This document shows positions 21,346 through 31,832 of a stretch of DNA of 34,299 nt, piece after piece (the first letter of the stretch is position 1; each line of letters starts with the position of its first letter). Source of the stretch: Methylococcaceae bacterium (lineage in GTDB: Bacteria; Pseudomonadota; Gammaproteobacteria; Methylococcales; Methylomonadaceae). The notes below the pieces were generated by a model. The model was not told the origin of the DNA and did no database searches. It saw only the letters and a program-made list of their open reading frames with translations. The stretch is from NCBI GenBank assembly GCA_021736705.1, contig JAIPFI010000011.1, positions 1 through 34,299 on the forward strand. The letters are read 5' to 3'. The position numbers and the translations under genes were made by a program.

Positions 21346-21493
21346 CTTTCAATCTAGACTGCAAAACGTTGAAATGAACACCAGTAGAGCAGTAAAACCA
21401 AAGCTCCTGAACATGTATTTTCAACGCAGTATACAAGCAGTCGATTGAAAGCTCTATTGTTAGCTAGATATTATTTCCACACACAATATCTAG
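21346..21493 (+). promoter_or_regulatory. Structured rne 5' leader with nested inverted repeats and a 9-bp hairpin
   Basis: CTTTCAAT (21346-21353) pairs ATTGAAAG (21444-21451); inside it ACTG/CAGT (21358-21361/21427-21430) and CGTTGAAA/TTTCAACG (21367-21374/21419-21426); followed by the perfect hairpin CTAGATATT-12nt-AATATCTAG (21464-21493). Confidence 0.6.
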
Positions 21494-21732
21494 TATAGGC
21501 ACGCATGATGATTACTCCCTTTAGACACTGATTTTGACTGTGATACTTAATAAGTGTGTTGTAACAAGTCTTTAAATTACTTGCAAAACAACCTACAAAT
21601 ATCTAAACATAAAAAGAATTTTAGCGGGGATCATTATTTCATGACCATACCAATAGACCAATATACTAACAAGACTAAACAAAGTCATACGTATCTTCCG
21701 CACGGACTAACAGGGTCAAAAAAGGATTACTA

Positions 21733-24015
21733 ATGAAAAGAATGCTTATCAACGCTACGCAGCCTGAAGAATTGCGTGTTGCTTTGGTAGATGGTCAAAA
21801 ACTCTATGATTTTGACATTGAACACCCTTCACAAGAACAAAAAAAATCTAATATATATAAAGGCATCATTACTCGTATTGAACCTAGCTTAGAAGCAGCT
21901 TTCGTCAACTACGGAGCTGATAAACACGGATTCTTACCCCTAAAAGAAGTTTCACCAAGCGCTGTAAATTCAGAAGACCAGAACTTAAGCCGCCAAAAAA
22001 TCAAGGACTTATTAAAAGAAGGCCAAGAGGTTATTGTTCAAATTGAAAAAGAAGAACGCGGCAATAAAGGTGCAGCCCTAACGACTTACATTAGTTTAGC
22101 TGGAACCTATCTTGTCTTAATGCCTAATAACCCTAAAGCAGGTGGCATTTCTCGCCGTATCGAAGGCGAGACACGCAATGAACTGCGCGATGCCATGGCT
22201 GGACTAGAAGTCCCCGAAAATATGGGACTGATTGTTCGTACCGCTGGTTGCGGAAAAAGCACAGATGAACTTCAGTGGGATTTAAACTACCTACTACAGT
22301 TATGGGAAGCCATTGATCGCACATCTAAAGAGCAAAACAAACCTTTCCTTATTTTCCAAGAAAGCAACGTCATTATCCGCGCTTTACGCGATCATTTACG
22401 TGCAGATATAGATGAAATCCTTATTGACAAGGAATCCGCATTCAAATTAGTACATAACTTCTTAAAGCAGGTTATGCCGCACTATCTGAGTAAAGCGAAA
22501 TTATATAGCGATAATGTACCACTCTTTAATCGCTATCAAATCGAATCTCAGATCGAAACAGCTTATAGTCGCTCAGTCCCACTACCTTCGGGCGGGGAAC
22601 TCGTTATTGATCACACCGAGGCACTAACTTCTATTGATATTAACTCAGCACGGTCAACCAAAGGTAGCGACATAGAAGAAACCGCCCTTAACACCAATCT
22701 TGAGGCTGCCGATGAAATTGCGCGCCAATTAAGATTGCGTGACCTAGGTGGTTTATTTGTCATTGATTTTATTGACATGCTCTCCAATAAGAATCAGCGA
22801 GCCGTCGAAAATAGAATGCGCGATGCATTAAAAATCGATCGCGCTCGCGTACAAACAAGCCGTATTTCACGATTTGGCTTATTAGAAATGTCGCGCCAAC
22901 GACTTCGCCCATCATTAGGCGATGCAACTCAACTAACTTGCCCGCGCTGTAATGGTCAAGGTGAAATTCGTAATGTTGAATCGGTCGCCTTATCAGTATT
23001 AAGAATACTCGAAGAAGAAGCAATGAAAAGCGGAACTGATAGAGTTATCGCTCATTTACCGATTGAATGTGCAACCTTCTTATTGAATGAAAAACGCCCT
23101 TCTATAGATCAAATTGAATCACGGCTAAAAGTACGCATCATTATCTTACCTAGCAAGCATTTAGAAACGCCTGCATATGATATAGAACGCATTAAGTCAA
23201 AAGACGATGATGGCTCTACAGAAGTAGCAAGTTACAATCAAATTCAAAATGAAACCGTCATCTCGCCTGATTTTGCCAAAGAAGCCGTACCCAAAGCCGA
23301 ACAAGCAGCGCTTAAAGAATTTCTTCACGACGCGCCTGCACCCCCCATACAAAACAAGAAAAATTCAGCCAGCTTGATAAGCCGTTTCTGGAATAAACTT
23401 GTTGGCCCTACGGAAGAAGAAAGCATCGAAAAAGCGGCTTCTGCCACTGATACAAAAACTGACGAAACGCGCACTGAAAGACCGCTGAGTAATCGCAATA
23501 GAAATAATAACCAAAGAAATCGCAATAGAAACAGCAACCGCGACCGTAGTAACAACCCCAACAGTAAGCAACACTCTGATACGATTGCAACTGCAACTGC
23601 AACTACAGCCAAACATCAAGACCAACAGGAACGCAAAGAAGAGCCTGTTATCGAAAATAATGGCACAGATCACTCGGAAGCTAAACCTAGAAATCAACAA
23701 AAAAGAACCAACCGCAGAGGCTACAACAGAAAGCCAAGGGAAAAAACCGAAGGAGCGCAAACTAACGACGCCAACTCTAACAGCTCTACTGAGAATAGAA
23801 ATACCACTCAGAATGAACCCGTTACACAGGAAAAGCGCAATACTAGCACTCAGTCTTACGCGGCAGATTATCAAAAGAGTATAACGACAGCTAAGGCGGA
23901 AACAACAGTCCCTGCTCCAGCAGAAAAAAAAGAAAGTAGCGCAAGCACTCAACCAGCGCAAACTAAAGAAACAAGTGCCAGTGTAGAAGCACTAAAAGCT
24001 AAAGAAAACAATTAA
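21733..24015 (+). CDS. rne: Ribonuclease E
   Basis: [61 protein letters not shown], Zn-link [25 protein letters not shown], disordered N/R/T-rich C-tail. Confidence 0.97.
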   Translation: MKRMLINATQPEELRVALVDGQKLYDFDIEHPSQEQKKSNIYKGIITRIEPSLEAAFVNYGADKHGFLPLKEVSPSAVNSEDQNLSRQKIKDLLKEGQEVIVQIEKEERGNKGAALTTYISLAGTYLVLMPNNPKAGGISRRIEGETRNELRDAMAGLEVPENMGLIVRTAGCGKSTDELQWDLNYLLQLWEAIDRTSKEQNKPFLIFQESNVIIRALRDHLRADIDEILIDKESAFKLVHNFLKQVMPHYLSKAKLYSDNVPLFNRYQIESQIETAYSRSVPLPSGGELVIDHTEALTSIDINSARSTKGSDIEETALNTNLEAADEIARQLRLRDLGGLFVIDFIDMLSNKNQRAVENRMRDALKIDRARVQTSRISRFGLLEMSRQRLRPSLGDATQLTCPRCNGQGEIRNVESVALSVLRILEEEAMKSGTDRVIAHLPIECATFLLNEKRPSIDQIESRLKVRIIILPSKHLETPAYDIERIKSKDDDGSTEVASYNQIQNETVISPDFAKEAVPKAEQAALKEFLHDAPAPPIQNKKNSASLISRFWNKLVGPTEEESIEKAASATDTKTDETRTERPLSNRNRNNNQRNRNRNSNRDRSNNPNSKQHSDTIATATATTAKHQDQQERKEEPVIENNGTDHSEAKPRNQQKRTNRRGYNRKPREKTEGAQTNDANSNSSTENRNTTQNEPVTQEKRNTSTQSYAADYQKSITTAKAETTVPAPAEKKESSASTQPAQTKETSASVEALKAKENN

Positions 24016-24020
24016 AAATC

Positions 24021-24072
24021 AAGTAAAAAGGGCATAAACAGTATAAACCCTCAATCTATGCTCTTTTTACTT
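24021..24072 (+). terminator. Rho-independent-type terminator after rne
   Basis: AAGTAAAAAGGGCATA (24021-24036) pairs TATGCTCTTTTTACTT (24057-24072), 16-bp stem with one G-U pair, followed by TTTTT. Confidence 0.75.
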
Positions 24073-24147
24073 TTTAAATCTATTCCCAATAAAACTTATC
24101 TGCTATGATAAGAAAATTTTTTACATATTTTAGAGAACACAATACAA

Positions 24148-24366
24148 ATGGCAAAAGAAGACCAAATTGAAATGGATGGTACGATTATCGATACCCTTCC
24201 GAATACAATGTTTAGAGTAGAGCTAGAAAATGGGCATGTTATTACTGCACATATTTCTGGAAAAATGCGCAAACATTACATTCGCATCTTGACCGGCGAT
24301 AAAGTAAAAGTAGAAATGACACCTTACGACTTAACTAAAGGTCGCATCACGTTCCGTATGCGCTAA
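24148..24366 (+). CDS. infA: Translation initiation factor IF-1
   Basis: [72 protein letters not shown]. Confidence 0.98.
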   Translation: MAKEDQIEMDGTIIDTLPNTMFRVELENGHVITAHISGKMRKHYIRILTGDKVKVEMTPYDLTKGRITFRMR

Positions 24367-24380
24367 CCGAGAAGGTTAGC
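24362..24380 (+). terminator. Hairpin overlapping the infA stop codon (possible terminator/3'-end stabiliser)
   Basis: GCTAACC-GAGAA-GGTTAGC perfect 7-bp stem; contains the infA TAA; no immediate U-tract. Confidence 0.4.
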
Positions 24381-24393
24381 ACATACAAAAGCA

Positions 24394-26655
24394 TTAATTT
24401 TTTTCTGGGATACTCAGCTCTTTACTTTCAACAGTAAACGCCAACTCTTTATCCTGAACAATGACATGAACATGACCACCTCGTTCAAGCTTACCAAATA
24501 ATAAATCGTTCGCCAGAGGCTTTTTGATTTTTTCCTGAATCAATCTAGCCATCGGTCTTGCCCCCATTTTAGGGTCACAACCGTTCTCTGCTAACCAGAG
24601 CCTGGCTTCTGTATCCAAACTAAAAGTCACATTTTTTTCCAGCAACAAGGTTTCCAACTCAAAGATAAATTTATCAACCACATTACCCACCACTGAAATA
24701 TCTAGTGGTTTAAACTGAATAATACTATCCAATCGGTTTCTAAATTCTGGAGAAAAAGCCTTCTCAACCACGCGCATACTATCACTAGAATGCTCTTGCT
24801 GAGTAAACCCTATGGAAGCGCGACTACCTTCCTCTGCACCAGCATTAGTGGTCATCACCAAAATAATATTTCTAAAATCAGCTTTGCGCCCATTATTATC
24901 CGTTAATGTGCCATGATCCATCACTTGTAAAAGCAAATTAAATACATCAGGATGCGCTTTTTCCAGCTCATCTAATAAAAGAACGGCATGAGGATGCTTA
25001 GTAACTTGCTCGGTCAATAAACCACCTTGATCATAACCAACATAACCGGGAGGTGCACCAATTAAACGCGAAACCGTATGACGCTCCATATACTCCGACA
25101 TATCAAAACGAATCAGTTCAACACCCAATAATTTAGCAAGTTGTTTGGTTACCTCAGTCTTACCTACACCCGTAGGCCCAGCAAACAAAAAAGAACCAAT
25201 CGTTTTACTAGCATCACGTAAGCCGGCACGAGAAAGCTTAATCGCCGACGATAAAGCAGAAATAGCCTCATCCTGCCCAAATACCAACATCTTTAAATTT
25301 TTCTCAAGATTTTTTAACTTATCTTGATCATTACTAGAAACAGATTTAGCTGGAATTCTAGCAATTTTAGCGACAATTTCCTCAACCTCATGCACATCAA
25401 TCAGCATTTTACGCTCACCTTCAGGCATCATACGCTGCCTAGCTCCCGCCTCATCAATTACATCAATCGCTTTATCAGGTAAAAATCGATCAGTAATATG
25501 GCGTGCAGATAATTCCGCGGCAACACGCAAACTTTCCAAACTATATTTAAGTTCATGATGTTCTTCAAAACGACTTTTTAAGCCCTTTAAAATTAAATAC
25601 GTCTCATCAATCGTTGGCTCAATGACATCAACTTTTTGAAAGCGTCTTGCCAAAGCATGATCCTTTTCAAAAATACCCCGATATTCTTGATAGGTCGTTG
25701 AACCAATACACCGCAAACTACCAGAAGCTAAAGCAGGTTTAATTAAATTAGACGCATCCATCACCCCGCCAGACGCTGAACCAGCACCTATAATAGTATG
25801 AATTTCATCGATAAATAAAATTGCATTAACATCATGTTTCAACTGATTCATTAAAGCTTTAAGCCGCTTTTCAAAATCACCACGATATTTTGTGCCGGCA
25901 ACTAAAGCACCTAAATCTAAAGAATAAATAACGCAATCACGCAAAACTTCAGGAACATCCTCCTCAACAATCTTTTTAGCCAAACCTTCAGCAATCGCTG
26001 TTTTACCAACGCCCGCCTCGCCAACCAATAGAGGATTGTTTTTACGTCGGCGACATAAAACCTGAATGGTTCGTTCTAACTCACTTTCACGACCAATGAG
26101 AGGATCAATTTTCCCCTCCAAAGCCTCTTGATTAAGATTCGTTGTATATTTATCCAGTGGACTTTCGATGGCCTCCTGATCTACAGCGCCAGTAACGCCT
26201 ACCCTTGCCTCTTGAGCGTCATCCGCCTTAGATACACCATGAGATAAATAATTGACTACATCTAAGCGCTGTATATCTTGCTTATTTAATAAATACACCG
26301 CATGTGAATCTTGCTCGCTAAATAATGCGACTAATAAATTAGCGCCATCCACCTCTTTTTTATCAGAAGCCTGAGCATGAAAAACTGCGCGCTGCAAAAC
26401 CCGCTGAAATCCCAGAGTCGGCTGCGTTTCTCGTCGCCCTGTTTCAGTTAATAAGCTAATCGTTTCATCAATAAATTGAGTTAATTCAGCACGCAGAAAC
26501 GGAATATCGCAAGAACATATAGCTAAAACTTGAGCAGCCATTGCATTATCCAATAAGGCTAATAGCAAATGCTCAACAGTGATAAACTCATGTCGTTGCT
26601 CGTGCGCAGAAACGAATGCCAAATTCAATGTTACTTCAAGGTCTTTACTTAACAT
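24394..26655 (-). CDS. clpA: ATP-dependent Clp protease ATP-binding subunit ClpA
   Basis: [35 protein letters not shown], two AAA modules ([30 protein letters not shown]), C-terminal [24 protein letters not shown]. Confidence 0.97.
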   Translation of the reverse strand: MLSKDLEVTLNLAFVSAHEQRHEFITVEHLLLALLDNAMAAQVLAICSCDIPFLRAELTQFIDETISLLTETGRRETQPTLGFQRVLQRAVFHAQASDKKEVDGANLLVALFSEQDSHAVYLLNKQDIQRLDVVNYLSHGVSKADDAQEARVGVTGAVDQEAIESPLDKYTTNLNQEALEGKIDPLIGRESELERTIQVLCRRRKNNPLLVGEAGVGKTAIAEGLAKKIVEEDVPEVLRDCVIYSLDLGALVAGTKYRGDFEKRLKALMNQLKHDVNAILFIDEIHTIIGAGSASGGVMDASNLIKPALASGSLRCIGSTTYQEYRGIFEKDHALARRFQKVDVIEPTIDETYLILKGLKSRFEEHHELKYSLESLRVAAELSARHITDRFLPDKAIDVIDEAGARQRMMPEGERKMLIDVHEVEEIVAKIARIPAKSVSSNDQDKLKNLEKNLKMLVFGQDEAISALSSAIKLSRAGLRDASKTIGSFLFAGPTGVGKTEVTKQLAKLLGVELIRFDMSEYMERHTVSRLIGAPPGYVGYDQGGLLTEQVTKHPHAVLLLDELEKAHPDVFNLLLQVMDHGTLTDNNGRKADFRNIILVMTTNAGAEEGSRASIGFTQQEHSSDSMRVVEKAFSPEFRNRLDSIIQFKPLDISVVGNVVDKFIFELETLLLEKNVTFSLDTEARLWLAENGCDPKMGARPMARLIQEKIKKPLANDLLFGKLERGGHVHVIVQDKELAFTVESKELSIPEKN

Positions 26656-26667
26656 ACTATAAGCTCC

Positions 26668-26991
26668 TTACGCTTCTTCCATCGCACACATTAAAGGGTG
26701 CTGATGCTCACGAGAATAGATATTTACCAGCTCTACTTTGGTTTCCGCTACATCGTGCGAAAACACCCCACAAACGCCTACGCCTTGAGTATGTACATGC
26801 AACATGACCTGCGTGGCCTGCTCTTCAGACATGGCAAAAAAATCAACCAGGACTTCAATCACAAAATCCATTGGCGTAAAGTCATCATTCAGTAAAATTA
26901 CTTTATATAATGGCGGCCTTTTTAATTTAGGCGCAACCTCTTGAACAGCCAAAGCATCATCATTATCTATTGATGGATCAAAGTCACTCAT
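26668..26991 (-). CDS. clpS: ATP-dependent Clp protease adapter ClpS
   Basis: [61 protein letters not shown]. Confidence 0.97.
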   Translation of the reverse strand: MSDFDPSIDNDDALAVQEVAPKLKRPPLYKVILLNDDFTPMDFVIEVLVDFFAMSEEQATQVMLHVHTQGVGVCGVFSHDVAETKVELVNIYSREHQHPLMCAMEEA

Positions 26992-27125
26992 TTCTATTTA
27001 CACTTTAAAATTAAATTAATCACACTTAATCTTGAGGTCAAATCCTCAAATTCAATCACTAATAAAGTATAATAGCCTTAAATCAATTAGACTACAGCCC
27101 TTTTTTAAAACTAAGCAGATAAACA

Positions 27126-27581
27126 ATGGTTTGGAAACCCCATGTCACCGTCGCAGCTATTATTGAACGAGATCAACGCTTTCTATTAGTTGAAGAAGAA
27201 ACCCCCAGCGGCATAGCATTCAATCAACCCGCCGGACACTTAGAGCCCGGTGAAAGCCTAATTGATGCCGTAAAACGCGAAGTTAACGAAGAAACCGCCT
27301 GGCAGTTTACTCCCGAATACCTTACCAGCGTCCAACTATGGCGCAAAAATCCTGATTTCCCTAGTTTCATGCGCGTTTGTTTTGTCGGCCAATGCTATGA
27401 CTACAAACCCGAGCAAATATTAGATAAGGACATAATCCGTACACACTGGTTAACTTATGATGAAATTGTAGCTCAAAAAGCGCAATTACGTAGCCCTTTA
27501 GTGTTAACTACAATAGACCAATACTTAGCTGGCGAGCGCCACCCTCTCGCCTTATTAAAAACCTTTTTAGACGTAGAATAA
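27126..27581 (+). CDS. nudJ: NUDIX hydrolase (phosphatase NudJ-like)
   Basis: NUDIX box [28 protein letters not shown] overlap with downstream mnmA. Confidence 0.88.
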   Translation: MVWKPHVTVAAIIERDQRFLLVEEETPSGIAFNQPAGHLEPGESLIDAVKREVNEETAWQFTPEYLTSVQLWRKNPDFPSFMRVCFVGQCYDYKPEQILDKDIIRTHWLTYDEIVAQKAQLRSPLVLTTIDQYLAGERHPLALLKTFLDVE

Positions 27582-28672
27582 TGAGCAAAAATATCATCGT
27601 CGGCATGTCCGGCGGAGTCGATTCATCTGTAACCGCCGCACTATTATTAGAACAAGGCCACCAAGTGACCGGCGTATTTATGAAAAACTGGGACGAAGAT
27701 GATGGCACTGAAGAATGCACGGCATTAGAAGATCAAGCCGACGCCCAACAAGTTTGCGACACCCTAGGCATAGAACTAAAAACGGTAAACTTTGCCAGCG
27801 AATATTGGGATGAAGTGTTTGAAGTATTTCTTTCAGAATTTGCCGCAGGCCGCACGCCTAACCCCGATATTTTATGCAATAAACACGTAAAATTTAAAGC
27901 CTTCTTAAATTATGCCACCGAAGACCTAGGGGCTGAATATATAGCCACTGGCCACTATGCGCGCGTTAGTAAAAAAAACGGCGAATTTTATTTACTTAAA
28001 GGCCTAGATCCAAGCAAAGAACAAAGCTATTTTTTATACACTTTAGGTCAAAAAGCTTTAGCCAAAACTTTATTCCCTATTGGCCATTTACATAAAACTG
28101 AGATTAGACAATTGGCCGAAAAATATGGCTTTGCCAATTATCAGAAAAAAGACAGCACCGGTATCTGCTTTATAGGTGAACGTAAATTCAAAGAATTTCT
28201 GCAACGCTATTTACCTACTCAACCAGGAGAAATGCGCACCCCCGAAGGCCAGTACATAGCGCAACATTCTGGCTTAATGTATTACACTTTTGGTCAGCGC
28301 CAAGGTTTAGGTATAGGTGGTGTAAAAGATGCGCCTGATGAGCCATGGTATGTCTTAGATAAAGACTTAGACAACAATATTTTAATTGTAGGTCAAGGGC
28401 ATGATCACCCTTTAATGCTCCATAACGCACTAGAAGCGAATCAATTGGATTGGTGCAGTAATCAGCCACTAACTGAAGTGATTGAATGCTCAGCTAAAAC
28501 GCGCTATCGGCAAGCAGATCAGGCATGTAAAGTGATTCCGCTTCCAGAAAATAGAGTTAAAGTTATTTTTGCACAGCAGCAACGTGCGATTACTCCGGGG
28601 CAATCGGTCGTATTTTATGATAGCGAAGTTTGTTTAGGCGGTGGAATCATTGAAACTAAATATAATATCTGA
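27581..28672 (+). CDS. mnmA: tRNA-specific 2-thiouridylase MnmA
   Basis: [78 protein letters not shown]. Confidence 0.98.
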   Translation: MSKNIIVGMSGGVDSSVTAALLLEQGHQVTGVFMKNWDEDDGTEECTALEDQADAQQVCDTLGIELKTVNFASEYWDEVFEVFLSEFAAGRTPNPDILCNKHVKFKAFLNYATEDLGAEYIATGHYARVSKKNGEFYLLKGLDPSKEQSYFLYTLGQKALAKTLFPIGHLHKTEIRQLAEKYGFANYQKKDSTGICFIGERKFKEFLQRYLPTQPGEMRTPEGQYIAQHSGLMYYTFGQRQGLGIGGVKDAPDEPWYVLDKDLDNNILIVGQGHDHPLMLHNALEANQLDWCSNQPLTEVIECSAKTRYRQADQACKVIPLPENRVKVIFAQQQRAITPGQSVVFYDSEVCLGGGIIETKYNI

Positions 28673-28722
28673 AAACAGCAGTGTAGGAGTAAATATTCAG
28701 AGACACTTTCCTTAGAGATACA

Positions 28723-30426
28723 GGCTATCAATTTAAGACGGGACATTTAGCAATTTCAATGGGTTAGAAAAAACACGTTTACTACTATTTCTAGGCAGCG
28801 GTAACTCGCCCATTTCATTAAGTAACCATGAAAATAAGTCTGGAAACTCGGTATCAAATAAACGCATTGCGGCGGTTGTGCCATCCTCGCGTTTGACTCC
28901 GTAATTATGAATGACCGTTAATGCGTTTAATCGCCTTTCAGTCAACCCTCGTCCATTGTGATACATTTGTGATAAACAGCCATTTCGCCCTTCAACAGCG
29001 GATGAACTGCGCTGAAACTGTCTTGCCATATTTTCGGCTAATGTCAGCCATTGTTGCATCTGACTTATTGATAACTTTTCACTGAAGGGGGCTGCTTTGA
29101 GCTTATCAGACGCGACTTCCCATGCTTTTCTATAGCTTGCCTTTGAGTTGCAATTTTTAGTTTGTTCCATCTTTTGATGCCAATAAACCACGGGTAATAA
29201 TGTTGAAGTCAACCAAAGCTCGGTATCCGTATCAAGCTCTAAGCTTTGCAAGGTTTCGCGTACCCAAAGCCACCAAAAACTAATGGATACGGCGAGTGGT
29301 TGTATCTGATTTCGAAACTTTTTCATCATGCCTTTGTGGTCATTAATCTCTTGCTCTTCCGCTATCTTTTCAAAGGCTTGCGCTCGTAATTCGAGTTGAT
29401 GTTCAACTTTTTCAGCATTGTTAATGCGGCTATCATTGAGCGAAAACGGATGAACCTCATCGCCAATGCCTTGTAGGTTTTCGTGATAGTCCGCTTGCGT
29501 TTTCTTAGCTTTTTCAAGCTCTTTTTCAGCCGTTATTCGCGTTGCTTTAAGATCACTAATTTTCAGCATGGTTGCGGTTTTAGAAACTTTGGACTCTTTA
29601 GTTTTCGCAGCTTGTAGCTGTTTTTCAGCATTTGCCGCACGTCTGCCTATTTTTGCGCCTAACCAGCGACTCATATCTTGTTGAGCATGGAAAAGATCCG
29701 CACCTGAATCGCAGTCAAAACCTGTCACTGCCACTTTTATCAGAGCCTTAGCGCGATCACTAATGGCGTGATTAACTTCAATGCCTAATGACTCTAAACG
29801 TGGCGAGACCTTCTTGTACCAAGTCTCATAGCACCTATCATCACTAATATCTTCCAACAAAAGATAGCCAGAGCGTAAGTCCATTAAAACTAAAATCATA
29901 AAGTTGCCGAAAAAAGTCTCATCCAGCCCCGCCACAACTTTACGCCTTTGTTTCTTCACACTTTTTTCGCATTCTTCCTGAAATAGCGGCAATAAAACTT
30001 CCATTTTATTGATTTGAGTTCGCAAGGCGGCAGGTGATACGCCTACATGAGTATCAATTCGAATCATTTTAAAAAAAAGCGATAAGGTATCCGCACCTAC
30101 ACCTGCCTTCAATCCAAAGACATACAAAGCAGCAAACACCAGCAGTCTTAGCCACGCGCTACCTGCTTCGGTTTCCCACAATGATGACTTAGGATGTTTA
30201 TTCCGCTTCTCTTGTGCTTGAAGGTGACGGTGCGCAGTGCTTTTTGAGCGACCAATAATTGAAGCCAGTTTACGAACAGTTTGTTTGCCTGTTGTTGCGA
30301 TTTCAGTGATAATCGCGTTGCTAGCTGCGCGTATTTTCTGTGTTGTTCTGTTTTTTTTGTCATTAACTAATGATACAAGAATACAGTGGCTAGCCCTTCA
30401 TTTTGTCCCGTCTTAAATTGGTAGCC
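28723..30426 (-). mobile_element. Complete insertion sequence encoding a DUF6399-like transposase
   Basis: 23-bp terminal inverted repeat with one mismatch: GGCTATCAATTTAAGACGGGACA (28723-28745) versus reverse complement GGCTACCAATTTAAGACGGGACA of 30404-30426; one long ORF inside whose stop lies in the left repeat. Confidence 0.8.
28733..30363 (-). CDS. Transposase-like protein (DUF6399-like) read through an N-terminal -1 frameshift at A8 (plus-strand T8 at 30351-30358)
   Basis: Main ORF MWETEAGSAW... continues upstream in the same frame as RAASNAIITEIATTGKQTVRKLASIIGRSKSTAHRHLQAQEKRNKHPKSSLWETEAGSAW (HTH-like) but has no in-frame ATG/GTG/TTG; the only ATG near the start (30363) is in another frame, separated by ACAAAAAAAAC. 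Confidence 0.6.
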
Positions 30427-30660
30427 AAAAGTTTCGCACCATCCCGCTCTTGAACCGAAGCCGCTGTAACCACAACAACCATAATTAACCCAAGTGTATC
30501 AACAAGGATATGGCGCTTTCGACCTTGAATTTTCTTCCCGGCATCAAAGCCTTTTATACCTGCTAAAGCAGTTGTTTTAACGCTTTGGCTATCAATAGAA
30601 CCTGCTGTAGGGTGTTTATGACGCCCCGCCTTCTGTCTGACTCTAGCACGTAAATTTTGT
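30427..30660 (-). pseudogene. IS5-family transposase fragment (DDE region)
   Basis: Minus-strand translation NLRARVRQKAGRHKHPTAGSIDSQSVKTTALAGIKGFDAGKKIQGRKRHILVDTLGLIMVVVVTAASVQERDGAKLLAT matches the IS5/IS427-type DSQSVKTT...GRKRHILVDTLG signature; truncated on both sides. Confidence 0.85.
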
Positions 30661-30696
30661 TATTGAATTTATATAGCAAAGTGCCATAATGAGCGC

Positions 30697-30951
30697 ATGT
30701 ATAAAATTCACTATAAAAAGTCAGCCGCCAAAGCTCTGGCTAAATTACCCGTTAAAATCGCAGATCAGTTTATAGATGCGTTTGAGCGGGTGTCGCTTAA
30801 ACAGGACGAGCAACTAGATATTAAGAAACTACAAAATAGAGATGGCTATCGCCTGCGCATAGGTTGGTATCGTGCGTTATATCGCGTGATTGATGAGGTT
30901 TTAGTGATCGAGGTGGTGGCGATTGGTTCAAGAGGAGATATTTACAAATGA
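30697..30951 (+). CDS. RelE/ParE-superfamily type II toxin
   Basis: 84 aa, YKIHYKKSAAKALAKLPVKIADQF...LQNRDGYRLRIGWYRALYRVIDEVLVIEVVAIGSRGDIYK; 4-bp overlap with the downstream HTH gene. Confidence 0.9.
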   Translation: MYKIHYKKSAAKALAKLPVKIADQFIDAFERVSLKQDEQLDIKKLQNRDGYRLRIGWYRALYRVIDEVLVIEVVAIGSRGDIYK

Positions 30952-31307
30952 GTGTGCAATTTATAGAAAACAAGGGCGTGCCTGAGTATGCGGTTATACC
31001 CGTAGATCAGTATCAGTCATTACTGGATAAGGCAGAAGCTTATGATGATGTGGTTGCCTTTGATAAGGTGGTGGCTTGCGCTGAAGAAACGATACCTGCA
31101 CACATGGTGAGTCGGCTGGTTAAGGGTGATAATAAAATAAAAGTCTGGCGTGAGTACCGGCAGATAACCCAGGCTCAGTTAGCAGAACGGGCAGGGGTGG
31201 CGCAGGCTTATATTGGGCAGATTGAAACAGGTCAGCGCGATGGCACAGTTAAGGTTTTGGTGGTGATTGCTGAGGCGTTAGGGATTAGCTTGGATGATTT
31301 GGTGTAG
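30948..31307 (+). CDS. XRE-family HTH antitoxin with Phd/YefM-like N-terminal segment
   Basis: N-term PEYAVIPVDQYQSLLDKAEAYDDVVAFD; C-term HTH WREYRQITQAQLAERAGVAQAYIGQIETGQRDGTVKVLVVIAEALGISLDDL. Confidence 0.88.
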   Translation: MSVQFIENKGVPEYAVIPVDQYQSLLDKAEAYDDVVAFDKVVACAEETIPAHMVSRLVKGDNKIKVWREYRQITQAQLAERAGVAQAYIGQIETGQRDGTVKVLVVIAEALGISLDDLV

Positions 31308-31631
31308 GTGGAGGGCGGGTATTTAGTTCAATTCTTAGGTGCTTTCTTTTTATTTACTTTTCTTTATGTTTTTTGAAAGCAATACTTGGGCTCTTTTGAA
31401 AAATGAATGGGTAACTTATATTTTTCAGTAATTCAATAAGAGTTTATGCATTTACTATAGGAATTCAGAAAGATAAACAATTGGGCGGTCTCTGCGTTTT
31501 TTAAGATAGTTTTCGCCTAAATTATTTAATAGGTAATCAGGTAAAACTAACACATAGTAGAAAAACAAGATGGCAGACAAAAAAATACCTCCGCCAGAGA
31601 AATCAGATAAATACAGGTCAAGATAGTTAAA

Positions 31632-31820
31632 ATTTTGTTGCTAAAGTAGCACTCTATATTAGAGCATCAATGGTGTGCTATTCACATAATAGAAGTCGAT
31701 AAAATCGCTTCATTTATTTTATTAGTGACTTCATGCTTAATATAAAAAGTAAGCTCAGAGTAGACTGTCTAGTTAGTTTACAAGTCATGAGTCATGGGAA
31801 CACTAAATTAGCAACAAAAT
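31632..31820 (-). ncRNA. Candidate structured non-coding RNA segment of the IS110 element (possible bridge RNA)
   Basis: Perfect 13-bp inverted repeat ATTTTGTTGCTAA (31632-31644) / TTAGCAACAAAAT (31808-31820) bounding a segment with no long ORF; internal hairpins GAAG-T-CGAT-AAA-ATCG-CTTC (31692-31711) and CTCTA-TAT-TAGAG inside AGCAC...GTGCT (31649-31679); immediately 3' of the recombinase. Confidence 0.4.
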
Positions 31821-31832
31821 AAAACAAGTATA

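Noticed and set aside
21227-21436. 69-aa minus-strand ORF upstream of rne
   Set aside because: No domain or coding-like composition; overlaps the structured rne leader repeats.
23586-23606. Short tandem repeat (GCAACT)n
   Set aside because: In-frame low-complexity Thr/Ala codons of the RNase E tail; too short to be of separate interest.
23325-23961. Several long antisense ORFs opposite the rne C-terminal region
   Set aside because: They arise from the low-complexity N/R/T/Q-rich tail of RNase E; products are hydrophobic/low-complexity with no recognisable domain.
24095-24112. CTTATC-TGCTAT-GATAAG hairpin upstream of infA
   Set aside because: Short A/T-rich stem overlapping a possible -10 region; could be chance and no clear role.
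30148-30363. 71-aa ORF MTKKTEQHRKYAQLATRL... as a separate protein
   Set aside because: The overlapping frame encodes the HTH-like N-terminus continuous with the transposase; this frame is better explained as the unshifted product.
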